A stretch of 64,000 nucleotides of DNA from Mucilaginibacter robiniae (GTDB lineage Bacteria > Bacteroidota > Bacteroidia > Sphingobacteriales > Sphingobacteriaceae): assembly GCF_012849215.1 (NCBI RefSeq), contig NZ_CP051682.1, forward strand, positions 930,001 to 994,000, given 5' to 3'. How positions within the stretch are numbered: position 1 is the stretch's first letter; each line of letters starts with the position of its first letter. The position numbers and the translations under genes are program-made. The notes below the pieces were generated by a model. The model did no database searches, was not told where the DNA came from, and saw only the letters and a list, made by a program, of their open reading frames with translations. Positions 8,929 through 17,841 of this stretch are shown piece by piece.

Positions 8929-10113
8929 TTACTTTCCGGGATGAAAGGGATTAAAATTACGTTGTTCAATTTCCATACCGGCCGCACGGCAAATAGTTTT
9001 ATTACCGTATTTAAAGTTAATATCATCCATAGCTCTATATAGCTTAATTTGCTCTTCACTATCTTCAAATAGGTTAATCTGATAATTGCCACTGCAAAGC
9101 TGACTGAGCTTCACACCTATTAAGCGAATAGGTCGGTGCTGGTTCCAGGCTTGTTTTAGCAGCTTTTTAATAGCCGGTATCAAAATGTGCTCGGCCGAAG
9201 TATAAGGTATTTTTTCCTGCAAGGTATGCGTTTCAAAATTTGCATACCTAATTTTGATCGCTAAGCATGCGGACAGCTTATTTTCACTACGCAGTTTAAA
9301 AGCTAACTCTTCTGTCATAGAAATCAGCAGCGTTTCCAAAGTACGTTTGTTAGCCGTATCAGCATCAAAGGTATGCTCGGTTGAAATAGATTTCCGATCG
9401 CTGTGCGGTATAATTTCACTATCATCTATACCTTGCGCCTTTTCCCAAATAGCACGCCCCCACTTACCTAACAAACTTTCCAGAAAGCGTACATCCACTC
9501 GTTGTAAATCACTGATTTTTTCAATACCATAGCCATACAGTTTTTGACAGGTTTTTTCACCCAACATAGGTATAGTACTAATGTTGAATGGCGCCATAAA
9601 CGCTTTTTCCTCTCCATGCTTTACCCACAATTGCCCGTTAGGCTTAGCCTTGTTGGTAGCCATTTTAGCCACTGTTTTACCCGAAGCCATTCCGAATGAT
9701 ATAGGCAGACCAGTTTCATGAATTACCCGTTGCCGCAGTTCAGTAGCCATTTGATAAGGGTCATAGTATCGGTCCATACCGGTTAGGTCAATATAAAATT
9801 CATCAACTGAGGTTTTCTGGTACAGCGGCACAGCATCATGTATAATACGCGTTACCTTGCGTGAAGCATCCGCATAACGCTCATAAGTGCCACGTATAAA
9901 AATAGCGTGCGGACATAATTGAGCGGCTTGCCTGGATGGCATTGCCGAGTGTATGCCATACTGCCGCGCCTCATAACTACAGGCAGCTACCACGCCCCGT
10001 TCTGCCGAACCGCCGATGATGACCGGTTTACCCACAAGCGCCGGATTAAACAACCGTTCTACCGATACAAAAAAAGAATCCAAATCAATGTGAACGATGT
10101 AACGCTTAAGCAT
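8929..10113 (-). CDS. dinB: DNA polymerase IV (Y-family translesion polymerase)
   Basis: 394 residues from the ATG at 10113 (a TTG three codons upstream also lies in frame). Y-family motifs are clear: HIDLDSFFVSVE at 8-19 holds the first metal-binding Asp and the steric-gate Phe, and SVDEFYIDLTG (about 104-114) holds the catalytic Asp-Glu pair. The helix-hairpin-helix region (IPMLGEKTCQKLYGYGI) and a little-finger domain follow. It copies past damaged bases at the cost of fidelity. The C-terminus lacks an obvious QxxLF-type clamp motif, although INLFED at about 360 could serve. It sits alone on the minus strand. Confidence 0.93.
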   Translation of the reverse strand: MLKRYIVHIDLDSFFVSVERLFNPALVGKPVIIGGSAERGVVAACSYEARQYGIHSAMPSRQAAQLCPHAIFIRGTYERYADASRKVTRIIHDAVPLYQKTSVDEFYIDLTGMDRYYDPYQMATELRQRVIHETGLPISFGMASGKTVAKMATNKAKPNGQLWVKHGEEKAFMAPFNISTIPMLGEKTCQKLYGYGIEKISDLQRVDVRFLESLLGKWGRAIWEKAQGIDDSEIIPHSDRKSISTEHTFDADTANKRTLETLLISMTEELAFKLRSENKLSACLAIKIRYANFETHTLQEKIPYTSAEHILIPAIKKLLKQAWNQHRPIRLIGVKLSQLCSGNYQINLFEDSEEQIKLYRAMDDINFKYGNKTICRAAGMEIEQRNFNPFHPGK

Positions 10114-10189
10114 AAGCAACAAATTTAAAAATGCATTTGCTTTTTTGCTAATTATTTTAGCATTTTTGTTTGCTCAACATTTACCTGTT

Positions 10190-10735
10190 ATGCATTGCTG
10201 TGATTATTTGTTTTTGCTGCCTCCTACCAATTCGCTAAAGTTTAAAGTTAGCTGCTTTAAACAGTTGGCCGGCCATATTATAGGTCCTTATAAGGGTATG
10301 CAAACGCAGGCTCATTTAACTATACATGAGTTTTCACGCAAAAACCCTGGCCATATTCAGGAGTTTGTTCAACAGCTGTATCCTAAAATTAATAATATGC
10401 CACCCATTACTTTCCAGATTGATAATTTTTCGAGTTTTAAACATGGTGAGGAAAGCAGAACCCTTTATGCAGCCATAAAGCCTACTTATAAAACAGATAA
10501 CTGGCTGGCCTTATTCAAACAGCATTTAAATGTAGGTGAGGTAATTACCCCACATGTTACCGTGGCTAAAAATATTTCTATTGATCAATTTTTACTGCTA
10601 TGGCCTATATTTACCAATGAATTATTTCAGGAAAAATTTATAGCCGACCGGCTCATGATTCTGGAAAGAGAATCTTTGAAGCCTGACTGCAAGTGGAAAA
10701 TTTATCGCGAACTATATTTTAGGAAAAACGTTTAA
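10190..10735 (+). CDS. 2'-5' RNA ligase-family (2H phosphoesterase) protein
   Basis: 181 residues from ATG 10190; an in-frame TTG further upstream would add a hydrophobic lead that does not fit the family. The two catalytic H-x-T-h motifs of the 2H fold are present as HLTI (residues 43-46) and HVTV (about 122-125), spaced about 80 residues apart as in LigT/CPDase-type enzymes. Such proteins hydrolyse or form 2',5' or cyclic phosphodiester bonds in RNA. The native substrate of this bacterial group is unknown. It is transcribed divergently from dinB. Confidence 0.8.
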   Translation: MHCCDYLFLLPPTNSLKFKVSCFKQLAGHIIGPYKGMQTQAHLTIHEFSRKNPGHIQEFVQQLYPKINNMPPITFQIDNFSSFKHGEESRTLYAAIKPTYKTDNWLALFKQHLNVGEVITPHVTVAKNISIDQFLLLWPIFTNELFQEKFIADRLMILERESLKPDCKWKIYRELYFRKNV

Positions 10736-10963
10736 CCGCCAATATTCTTAATAACAAATTAAAATGCGCTGCATTGTAAAAAAAGCCTGACACACAGATA
10801 TTAATAAAGCAGCTATAATTATTAAATGATAAATATTTGCAACTTTGCAGCTAAATCGGCAAGCTATAAGTAGTAATTATTCTAAAGCGTAGCGAAGTAT
10901 TGTATTAATAATATACTTACTTTTGTTTATTATAAAATTAATTTAACCAATAATACAAACCTG

Positions 10964-11326
10964 GTGAAAATTGTAGTAGTTGAAGACAACCCAGACATTC
11001 GTGATATTATTGACTACATTTTAAAAGATGATGGTTATGAAGTAATATCCTCTGTTGATGGTAGCGTTGTCAATCAATTCAGTGAAGTTAATCCTGACTT
11101 GGTATTAATGGACGAATTGCTGCCCGGCCCGCGTGGCAGTCAATTATGTCAACAAATTAAATCTGATGAGCAAACACGCCATATTCCGGTAGTACTGGTT
11201 TCTACCATGCCCCACCTGGATAAGTTGGCAGAAAAATGCGGCGCAGATGGTTATCTGGAAAAGCCATTTAACATTAGCGCACTGGTTGAACTGATCAGAA
11301 AATACGCTCCGTTAAACGGTAATTGA
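10964..11326 (+). CDS. Single-domain response regulator (CheY-like)
   Basis: 120 residues, receiver domain only. The acidic pocket is E7/D8, the phospho-acceptor is Asp50 (LVLMDELLPG), the switch residue is Ser80 and the conserved Lys is K100 (LEKPF). It starts with GTG; the next Met would remove the first beta strand. There is no output domain, so it acts by protein contact. The PAS histidine kinase 180 bases downstream in the same direction is the natural candidate partner. A distant paralogue lies at 61787. Confidence 0.88.
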   Translation: MKIVVVEDNPDIRDIIDYILKDDGYEVISSVDGSVVNQFSEVNPDLVLMDELLPGPRGSQLCQQIKSDEQTRHIPVVLVSTMPHLDKLAEKCGADGYLEKPFNISALVELIRKYAPLNGN

Positions 11327-11507
11327 TTATAATTTTTCTGCAACAATTAAACTGTTTGTAGAAGTACTGGACCATCACTTAGCACAACCCTGTGCATCAG
11401 TAAGTTGTATTACCAGTTTAATCCCACATCTTACTCCTTATTCGAATAATTAATTGGTTTGGTAAGAAAAATATACTAAGTTTATTTTACCTAAACTAAT
11501 TACACCT

Positions 11508-12608
11508 ATGCAGTTGCTTGGCTTTTCTGATACTTCAAATTTACCACCTCCGCAGTTGGTTGTTGATTCGCATTTACAAGCCGCCATGAACCATATTCAT
11601 TTAGGTTTTTGGGAGCTGGATTTAAAAACTTTGCATTTAACCTGCACGGCCAGTTGTAAGCAAAACTTCGGATTACACCCGTATGCTGACTTGAGCTACG
11701 AACGCTTACAATCCATCATTTATGAAGAAGATTTGCCATTGATGCAGCAAAATTTGGCGCAAGTTATCAGCCGGCAAAAAGAATTTTATTACGCCGAGTA
11801 CCGTATTAACCATCCTGATGGTACCCTGCACTGGATACAGGCAGAAGGCTTATTGATAACAGAACAAGATACCCCCGTAAAGCTTGCCGGCACCACGTTA
11901 GACATTACCCCACGCAAATTATCAGACTTACGCAAAGATGAGCTACTCAGCATTGTTACTCATGAAGTGAATACGCCACTAACCAGCATACAAGGCTACT
12001 TACAACTGCTGGACCGCATGATTAAAACAACTGACCAATCAGCCAAGATGGGACAAATTATTCAGCGCACAATGCAATCGGCCGAGAGACTTAAAAACAT
12101 CATTCATGATTATTTTATCCATACGCAAAGCACCATTTACCAACCGAGCTTGCGTATGCAAATTTTCAGATTAGATGAGTTGCTTAATGAAATTACCGAC
12201 CATGTACAAGCTATTACCTCTAGTCATGAAGTACAACTTCCTGAAAGTTTGCCTACTGTATGGATCAATGGCGACCGGCAGGATTTAGGACAGGTAATCA
12301 ATAACTTGCTTATCAATGCTATTAAATATTCTCCCGGCCGGCAGATAGTTAAGGTAGATTTAATGCTTGCCGAAGCTACTGCCACGTTAAGCATACGTGA
12401 TTATGGCATGGGCATAGCCACCCAAAACCTGGGCAACCTATTCAAAAAAGCCTACCGGGTTGATTATGATTCGGCAGTGAAAGGAACTGGTATGGGTTTA
12501 TACATTTGCCATGATATTATTACCCGTCATGATGGCTATATTGGCGTTCAAAGTACGGAAGGTGAAGGATCTAACTTTTACTTCACCCTACCCATGATTA
12601 CTGAATAG
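11508..12608 (+). CDS. PAS-domain sensor histidine kinase
   Basis: 366 residues. A PAS fold with PAC tail at about 25-135 (WELDLKTLHL ... YRINHPDGTLHWIQAEG ... TTLDITPRK), then the dimerisation helix with the phospho-accepting His152 in IVTHEVNTPLTSIQGY, and the ATPase domain with N box (NNLLINAIKYSP), G1 (DYGMGI) and G2 (GTGMGLYI). No transmembrane segment, so it is cytoplasmic and senses an internal cue. It probably signals to the receiver protein just upstream. Its stop and that of the next gene converge 17 bases apart. Confidence 0.9.
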   Translation: MQLLGFSDTSNLPPPQLVVDSHLQAAMNHIHLGFWELDLKTLHLTCTASCKQNFGLHPYADLSYERLQSIIYEEDLPLMQQNLAQVISRQKEFYYAEYRINHPDGTLHWIQAEGLLITEQDTPVKLAGTTLDITPRKLSDLRKDELLSIVTHEVNTPLTSIQGYLQLLDRMIKTTDQSAKMGQIIQRTMQSAERLKNIIHDYFIHTQSTIYQPSLRMQIFRLDELLNEITDHVQAITSSHEVQLPESLPTVWINGDRQDLGQVINNLLINAIKYSPGRQIVKVDLMLAEATATLSIRDYGMGIATQNLGNLFKKAYRVDYDSAVKGTGMGLYICHDIITRHDGYIGVQSTEGEGSNFYFTLPMITE

Positions 12609-12625
12609 ATTTTATTAATTCTCAT

Positions 12626-13732
12626 TTATACCAGCTCACGCCGGCCTCCATGATCCAAACTACGGTAAATGGCTTCAATTACCTTCATATCTTTCAAACC
12701 TTCCTCACCCGGAACGCTGGTGGCCTGTCCAGATAGAACACATTGCGCAAAATTATCCATTTGTGCTGCCTGCTGTATCATGGGCGGATAGTTGAAAGTA
12801 CCTTGAGTTGATTTGCCTTTTATGCCATTGTACGGAAAAGCCGGGTTCAGTTCAAAACCACCATGTTGCGCTGTGGCTTTCAGGCTGCTCCAATTATTAT
12901 TATAGCTGCTTTTACATTGCGCCTTTAAACCGTTGGGAAACTCCAGTTCAAAAAACACAGTTTCGTCAACCTCTTTAAATAGTTCAGGCTTGGTTTTTTC
13001 CTGCCGGGCTGTAACTGCTAGGGGCTCCATACCGGTAGTATAGCGTGCCGCCTGTATGGTATAAATACCCATATCCATTAATCCGCCGCCACCAGCCAGT
13101 GCTTTTTTCAAACGCCAGGCATTCGGGTCACTTCCCCAAACAAAGCCGTTAGCGGCCTCAAATGCTGTAAGCTTTCCAAATACTTGTTTTTGCCCTAGCC
13201 TCATAGTTTCTTGGTGATATGGGTCAAAATGCAACCGATAACCGATAGACAGCATCCGGTTAGCTTGCTTACAAGCTGCAATCATATCCCGGCATTCCTG
13301 CGCACTTATAGCCATAGGCTTTTCACAAATGACATGCTTACCAGCTTTAGCCGCTCTGATGGTATATTCTTTATGCAGCGCTACAGGCAGCACCACATAT
13401 ACAATATCGATATCAGGATTATCTTTAATGCTATCAAAATTCTGATAGTTGTAGATGTTTTTGGCAGGTATATTATATTTCTGGCTCCAAGTTTCAGCTT
13501 TAGCAGGCGTACCGGTTACAATACCTGCCAAGTAGCAATGCTCGGTATGTTGTAAGGCTGGCGCCAGTTGCCCGGTGCTGTACATACCCAAGCCAACCAA
13601 GGCTATGCCTAACTTTTTGGCTGGCTTACCAGCGGCTAATGAAAGTAAAGACGGGCCAATAGTTAATGCACCGGCGCCTACGGCAACGTTATGCAAAAAC
13701 TTGCGCCTTGATAATGGCTGTACAGGTTTCAT
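12626..13732 (-). CDS. Gfo/Idh/MocA-family oxidoreductase with Tat signal
   Basis: 368 residues from ATG 13732; a longer TTG-started frame would put 17 extra residues before the signal. The N-terminus (LSRRKFLHNVAVGAGALTIG) is a twin-arginine signal, so the folded enzyme is exported to the periplasm. A Rossmann fold follows (GIALVGLGMYSTGQLAPAL) and the family hallmark EKP is present in VICEKPMAISAQEC. These enzymes oxidise or reduce sugar-type substrates with bound NAD(P), as glucose-fructose oxidoreductase does. Substrate unknown; no sugar-pathway neighbours are seen. Confidence 0.88.
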   Translation of the reverse strand: MKPVQPLSRRKFLHNVAVGAGALTIGPSLLSLAAGKPAKKLGIALVGLGMYSTGQLAPALQHTEHCYLAGIVTGTPAKAETWSQKYNIPAKNIYNYQNFDSIKDNPDIDIVYVVLPVALHKEYTIRAAKAGKHVICEKPMAISAQECRDMIAACKQANRMLSIGYRLHFDPYHQETMRLGQKQVFGKLTAFEAANGFVWGSDPNAWRLKKALAGGGGLMDMGIYTIQAARYTTGMEPLAVTARQEKTKPELFKEVDETVFFELEFPNGLKAQCKSSYNNNWSSLKATAQHGGFELNPAFPYNGIKGKSTQGTFNYPPMIQQAAQMDNFAQCVLSGQATSVPGEEGLKDMKVIEAIYRSLDHGGRRELV

Positions 13733-13807
13733 AGTTAGATGGTTTATAACCAAATATAACGCTTTCGCTACCGAATACAGCAAGGGCTGGTTACAAAATC
13801 ACGCTCC

Positions 13808-14497
13808 TCAGTGGTTGTGCTTTTTATGAATATCTTTAACCAAGCAAAGCTTCTTGATTTCGGAGCGCTTGATAGTAAACGGAGCATATTTCAATCGGCC
13901 GGCTACCATTTCGGTAGTATTGTCCGAATGGGCTATTACTTCATCTTCCTTATCGCCAATAAGCAAGCGTTTGTACATCCGGTAGTCGCCCCATTCAATG
14001 TAATACACCTCGCCAGGCAGTATTTTTTTATCGTGAATAATTTTGAGCGCCACCCAGCAGCCATTTTCCAGATAAGGGTACATGGAGTGCCCCCAAACAG
14101 GTAAGGCAAAATCACAATCTTCAATACCCGGAAAATACATGTGCCCTACGGGTTGTGTATCATTAATATCATTGTACACCTCCACCCCCGATGCCGTTGC
14201 CGTAACTTCATACATTGGGATACCTAGAAAAGGTTTGGCAGGTGCGGCAGGTACAACAGCGGTACCATCCAGAAATGCTTTATACTTCTCTTTAAAGGTG
14301 CGCAGCTTTTCTGTATCTATATTCTGCCTACTCTTTATAATTTCTGTAATCGAGCTGGGCGAGTTAAACCCTAAAGCTTCAGCAAGCTCAGCATTACCGT
14401 TAAAAGCCTTTCCTTTAAGCTGATTATAAAGAATGATAAACTCTAATGTTTCCGGTCGAACGGTTTTGATCTTGTTGGGCTTGGTTGCAATTTCCAT
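13808..14497 (-). CDS. S24-family transcriptional repressor (LexA/CI-like)
   Basis: 229 residues from ATG 14497. N-terminal helix-turn-helix at about 15-60 (AELAEALGFNSPSSITEIIKS) and a C-terminal S24 autoprotease/dimer domain with Ser138 (WGHSMYP) and Lys176 (YRMYKRLL), the LexA-type catalytic pair. A possible self-cleavage site is the Ala-Ser-Gly at about 102-104. It could be a host stress regulator or a leftover prophage repressor. A perfect 20-base palindrome lies just upstream, inside a rightward promoter, which fits direct repression of the small genes at 14701 and 15047. Confidence 0.82.
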   Translation of the reverse strand: MEIATKPNKIKTVRPETLEFIILYNQLKGKAFNGNAELAEALGFNSPSSITEIIKSRQNIDTEKLRTFKEKYKAFLDGTAVVPAAPAKPFLGIPMYEVTATASGVEVYNDINDTQPVGHMYFPGIEDCDFALPVWGHSMYPYLENGCWVALKIIHDKKILPGEVYYIEWGDYRMYKRLLIGDKEDEVIAHSDNTTEMVAGRLKYAPFTIKRSEIKKLCLVKDIHKKHNH

Positions 14498-14525
14498 AAA
14501 AAACAAAAATGTTAATAACTTCCCC

Positions 14526-14557
14526 TTGACATTAATAAAGAAATTTCTTTATTTTTG
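14526..14557 (+). promoter_or_regulatory. Rightward promoter: TTG-N21-TATTTTTG
   Basis: TTG at 14526-14528 and a perfect Bacteroidota -7 box TATTTTTG at 14550-14557, 21 bases apart. It overlaps the palindrome at 14534-14553, so a protein bound there would block it. It points toward the genes at 14701 and 15047. Confidence 0.55.
14534..14553. promoter_or_regulatory. 20-base perfect palindrome, candidate S24-repressor operator
   Basis: AATAAAGAAA followed by its exact reverse complement, centred between 14543 and 14544, 36 bases upstream of the S24 repressor start. A half-site AAAGAAAT recurs at 14572. Position and symmetry fit an autoregulatory operator; binding is inferred. Confidence 0.5.
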
Positions 14558-14700
14558 TTCTGTAACAATTCAAAGAAATACAAAATTCATGAAACCATCA
14601 AATATATTTTTCAACTCAGCTTAATACTAGGCATTTTACTCACTCAATCACTGCTTATATCTAAACCCTTTTATTACACTAAGATCAATCACTTACTTAT

Positions 14701-14892
14701 ATGTATCTCGCTTATTCTGCCTTCAGGAAAGAGAACCATCAAAGCTCAACCAAACCTTGTACCCGTTCATCTAAACACAGAACACATCAAGAAAAATTAC
14801 GCTACCAAGGTTATCAAGCGGCTTGCCATAAATACCGGCATGAATTAGCTGCTATTCGGGAATATCTTCCAAACTGGCAACCTCAGTTCTGA
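14701..14892 (+). CDS. Small conserved-looking protein of unknown function
   Basis: 63 residues, very basic in its first half. The last 25 residues (YQAACHKYRHELAAIREYLP, then NWQPQF) have the look of a real conserved helix followed by a W-x-P end, a pattern I associate with small Sphingobacteriaceae proteins encoded near S24 regulators. In-frame stops at 14662 and 14677 fix the start at ATG 14701. It is the first gene after the operator-promoter at 14526-14557, so it would be the prime target of the repressor. Function unknown. Confidence 0.4.
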   Translation: MYLAYSAFRKENHQSSTKPCTRSSKHRTHQEKLRYQGYQAACHKYRHELAAIREYLPNWQPQF

Positions 14893-15046
14893 TTCAGGAA
14901 CCTTGCTTTAGTAATTTTTTTATAACGGCAGGCAGCAACAAGTTTTACTCCTGCCAATTACCCTTGCAGCTATAAATTATAGCTATACCTCTTTCAAAGA
15001 CTAAATTTCCATTACACCAACAATCACTTTTTAATAAAATATTCTA

Positions 15047-15466
15047 ATGATTAAGTTAAATACCAAAACCCGTAATGAGCTATGGTGGCTTATTATTTCT
15101 GTAGATTATAATTATGGCCGCATTGCCATTGCTGACCACGAGCTTAATGGTCAGCACCTAATTTTGTGGCTGGAAGATAAACAGGATTACAAGAACACCT
15201 TAGATGAATGTTTGCAGCTGCATATTCCGGTAAAACAGTTTGCCAAATTCATTAAATCGAAAAAATTTAACAGTTATAAAGGTGCCCGTATGCACCCGCA
15301 GAAAAAATATGTATATACAGCTGAAATTTCAATCAGCGAGCCTTTACCCTGGTACCAGCAAGACGCCACTCCTACCGAACAACGCTGGGCACGTGAGGCA
15401 TTGTTAAAGCACATACTGACGCAATTGGTAGAGAATGAATTGTACGATTGTGACCTGGATTTTTAA
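15047..15466 (+). CDS. Conserved hypothetical protein
   Basis: 139 residues, soluble, rich in aromatic and charged residues. No signal peptide or helix-turn-helix is apparent. The first 45 residues predict as beta strands (LWWLIISVDYNYGRIAIADH) and the last 30 as a helix ending in an acidic tail (NELYDCDLDF). Start is ATG 15047. It lies downstream of the S24-controlled promoter in the same direction, 154 bases after the 63-residue gene, and may belong to that regulon. I do not recognise the family. Confidence 0.55.
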   Translation: MIKLNTKTRNELWWLIISVDYNYGRIAIADHELNGQHLILWLEDKQDYKNTLDECLQLHIPVKQFAKFIKSKKFNSYKGARMHPQKKYVYTAEISISEPLPWYQQDATPTEQRWAREALLKHILTQLVENELYDCDLDF

Positions 15467-15522
15467 CATTCATGTATGCCAATCAACATATATGACATAA
15501 AATTGAAATACTATCGCTTTGG

Positions 15523-16068
15523 CTAAGCTTTAGCAAAAAGCGATTTTAGCCCATCAAAAATGCTTTCGAAAAAGTTGGGAATGCTCAAGCCGTTATGATG
15601 GTTGAAATACAGGAAAATAACCAATACAATAGCTGCGATAATCAGGAACCGCTTAAACAAATATCCGGCAAAAATGATAATTAAAGGTATAGCCAGCAGC
15701 AACATCCAGCTGATATGCCAAGGGCTCAGTTTATCGCCATGCTTAAATACGTAGTATAAGATTGAATGCGTACCAGTAGTATCCTGATGGCGGACAAACA
15801 TGAACGTAGAACGCTCAATTTTATGCCGGTAAAATGCGGTACCCTGTTGAAAATTCAGTTCGCTTTCAAAACCATTAATGGTAAAGTTGTATAAGCCATT
15901 CACGTTTTCTTGAATACGTTCCAGCGAATCGGTAGCTACTATGGCAATTTGCTCCTGTGCAAAAGGATTTTCCTTAATTACAAAATGACGGATGGGGATA
16001 GTATCAGCCCGGCAGATCATCAGGTTAATTAGTAACAAGGCAGCAGAAAGCCAGATTTTCTTCAGCAT
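15523..16068 (-). CDS. Membrane-anchored protein of unknown function
   Basis: 181 residues: signal peptide (MLKKIWLSAALLLINLMICR), an exported domain of about 95 residues, then two close transmembrane helices at about 118-135 and 138-156 and a short amphipathic C-terminus. The exported part contains strands such as LYNFTINGFESELNFQQGTA and a FMFVRHQDT segment, with no recognisable motif. The topology suggests a periplasmic sensor-like or assembly domain tethered to the inner membrane. It is followed by tspO on the same strand with a 45-base gap. Confidence 0.6.
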   Translation of the reverse strand: MLKKIWLSAALLLINLMICRADTIPIRHFVIKENPFAQEQIAIVATDSLERIQENVNGLYNFTINGFESELNFQQGTAFYRHKIERSTFMFVRHQDTTGTHSILYYVFKHGDKLSPWHISWMLLLAIPLIIIFAGYLFKRFLIIAAIVLVIFLYFNHHNGLSIPNFFESIFDGLKSLFAKA

Positions 16069-16113
16069 AACAACAATATTAGTCTGTTACCGGCAACATT
16101 ACATCAATTAGCA

Positions 16114-16608
16114 TTACCGGTTCAGCAGGTAAATATACAGATTTAGTGCAGAGGCATAACTAACCCATAATAAATACGGCACCAACAACCAACCAGCCAC
16201 ACGGCTGAATTTAGAAAAGTAGTAAATAGCGATGCCTATACTCATCCATAGCAGAGTAATAACAGCCAATGCGCCAGCTATTTGATGCAAACCGAAAAAC
16301 ACCATTGACCATGAAAAGTTAAGCACGAGTTGCACAACATAAATGAACATTGCCGAACTATACAGCTGACTTGAACTTCGCTTTTGCCAAACCAGCCAGG
16401 CTGCTATGCCCATTAAAATGTAAATGATAGTCCATACCGGGCCAAACAACCAATTAGGCGGATTGAATGCAGGTTTGTGCAAAGCAGCATACCAGCCAGC
16501 AATTTGCGGACGGGTAACCATCGAAGCCGTTATACCTATAGCTAAAGGAATAAGCAGGCTAATAACCAATGCTACAGTTTTAGATGGCTTAGGCGAGGTG
16601 GCATGCAT
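16114..16608 (-). CDS. tspO: TspO/MBR family tryptophan-rich sensory protein
   Basis: 164 residues with five predicted transmembrane helices, the normal TspO plan. The signature between helices 1 and 2 is present: WYAALHKPAFNPPNWLFGPV followed by WTIIYILMGIAAW. TspO proteins bind tetrapyrroles and related ligands and modulate stress or porphyrin handling. Start is ATG 16608. Co-directional with the flanking GNAT gene (72 bases upstream) and the 181-residue membrane protein. Confidence 0.92.
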   Translation of the reverse strand: MHATSPKPSKTVALVISLLIPLAIGITASMVTRPQIAGWYAALHKPAFNPPNWLFGPVWTIIYILMGIAAWLVWQKRSSSQLYSSAMFIYVVQLVLNFSWSMVFFGLHQIAGALAVITLLWMSIGIAIYYFSKFSRVAGWLLVPYLLWVSYASALNLYIYLLNR

Positions 16609-16680
16609 CAGGCGAATTTATTTATGATAGCTTTGGTTTAACTATAATTAGTTACACAGCTTGGCAATACAAAGCTCTGT

Positions 16681-17196
16681 TTAAACCAGACCTGCTAAGC
16701 GCTTTTCATAGCACATAAAGCGCAACCCCGGCCGGAAAGCCAGCGTAATTTCACCAGCCAGATGATAACCTAGTTTCATGGATAGGTTTTGCATAGCACG
16801 GTTCACCGAATTAGTATCTAAAAATATACGTTGAATCTGGTGTTTGGCAGCTTCGGCTTCGGCTTGTTGCAATAAAGCGGCGGCTATACCCATACCCTGG
16901 TAATTAGGGTTTACAGCCAGCCGGTGTAATACAATGGCCGGTTCAGGAGTATTCCATTCGGGTATTTGGGCGTATTCAGGTTCTTTTTGGTCGGTAATAG
17001 CTAATACACCACCTATGGCACCATCCACATCAGCTATCCACAAGTAGTTTTGTGCTATATCTTGGGTAAAAACTTCGGTATTGGGGTAAGTATCATCCCA
17101 TTGAGTATTGCCGCAGGCCTGCATGGCCGCAACCACCTCACGTATGGTTTGCATTAAAGGCACTAAATCAGCCAATACTGCCTGACGAATAATCAT
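16681..17196 (-). CDS. GNAT-family N-acetyltransferase
   Basis: 171 residues. The acetyl-CoA pyrophosphate-binding motif A is clear (LHRLAVNPNYQGMGIAAALL, with Q/RxxGxG/A). The following LDTNSVNRAMQNLSMKLGYH is the typical GNAT motif B region. The substrate amine cannot be predicted. Start is ATG 17196. Same strand as tspO and the 111-residue gene behind it, with short gaps, so it may be part of a small operon. Confidence 0.9.
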   Translation of the reverse strand: MIIRQAVLADLVPLMQTIREVVAAMQACGNTQWDDTYPNTEVFTQDIAQNYLWIADVDGAIGGVLAITDQKEPEYAQIPEWNTPEPAIVLHRLAVNPNYQGMGIAAALLQQAEAEAAKHQIQRIFLDTNSVNRAMQNLSMKLGYHLAGEITLAFRPGLRFMCYEKRLAGLV

Positions 17197-17233
17197 AATA
17201 TTATAAGTATATGAAAGATGAAGATAATGATAG

Positions 17234-17569
17234 TTAAGACTCTTGCTTACGTTCTTTACCCGGACTACCCACTTCTACCAACTCTTCGCTAACCTCTTCG
17301 GCTTGTTCGGTAGTAGCATAGCTAAGCTTACGGAAACGCCAGATAGCAAAAGCCGGCTCTTGGTAACGGTTAATTAACCGGAAAAATTTAGGAAAATTAT
17401 GTACTTCTTCCAACAATATGCCTGTGGCAATACCATCATTATCCAATATTTCGCGTATGGTATATTCTTTATCTCTAGTTATCCAGATTTCAAAGTCGCG
17501 GCGTATTTCTTCCGCTTTATCAGGGTCAATCTTATCGTTGATGCAAATTACTTTATCTCCGGGTTTCAT
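17234..17569 (-). CDS. Hypothetical protein, small KOW/SH3-like beta domain
   Basis: 111 residues. The start MKPGDKVICINDK and the following KEYTIREILDNDGIATGILLEE look like the small beta-barrel domain of several short Bacteroidota proteins that begin with 'hydrophobic-G-x-x-V'. The C-terminus is acidic and low in complexity (EEVSEELVEVGSPGKERKQ). It is the last gene before the phage structural cassette, on the opposite strand from it. Role unknown. Confidence 0.6.
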   Translation of the reverse strand: MKPGDKVICINDKIDPDKAEEIRRDFEIWITRDKEYTIREILDNDGIATGILLEEVHNFPKFFRLINRYQEPAFAIWRFRKLSYATTEQAEEVSEELVEVGSPGKERKQES

Positions 17570-17774
17570 AATATTACAAAGTTGAGCATTAGTTAGCAGT
17601 TTTTAACAGGCCTGCAAAAGCTTTTTATAGCAAATAACATTTCAATATGTTTTATAATACCTGTAATTATAATTGCAGCTTTGTTGTTACAGTGATACAA
17701 TCATTAGCGCTACAACGTAAAATCAAATCGTTAACACTACCAACTCAATCGCTATCAATAAAATGCTAAAAATA

Positions 17775-17806
17775 TTTGCATTTCTCAAATCAATGTTTTA
17801 CTTTTA
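17775..17806 (+). promoter_or_regulatory. Candidate promoter of the phage structural cassette
   Basis: TTTG at 17775-17778, 20 bases, then TACTTTTA (17799-17806), a 7-of-8 match to TAnnTTTG, 35 bases before the terminase small-subunit ATG. It is the only well-spaced pair I found in the 272 bases upstream of the cassette. Confidence 0.4.
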
Positions 17807-17841
17807 CAAAACCTATATGCCATTCGGCACACTTATCATAA

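Noticed and set aside
14555..14848. 97-codon plus-strand frame beginning next to the S24 operator
   Set aside because: Overlaps the better 63-residue frame, starts inside the promoter and has a random-looking composition.
17570..17841. Left attachment site of the phage cassette
   Set aside because: Compared with the tRNA-Leu 3' halves and found no shared stretch longer than chance.
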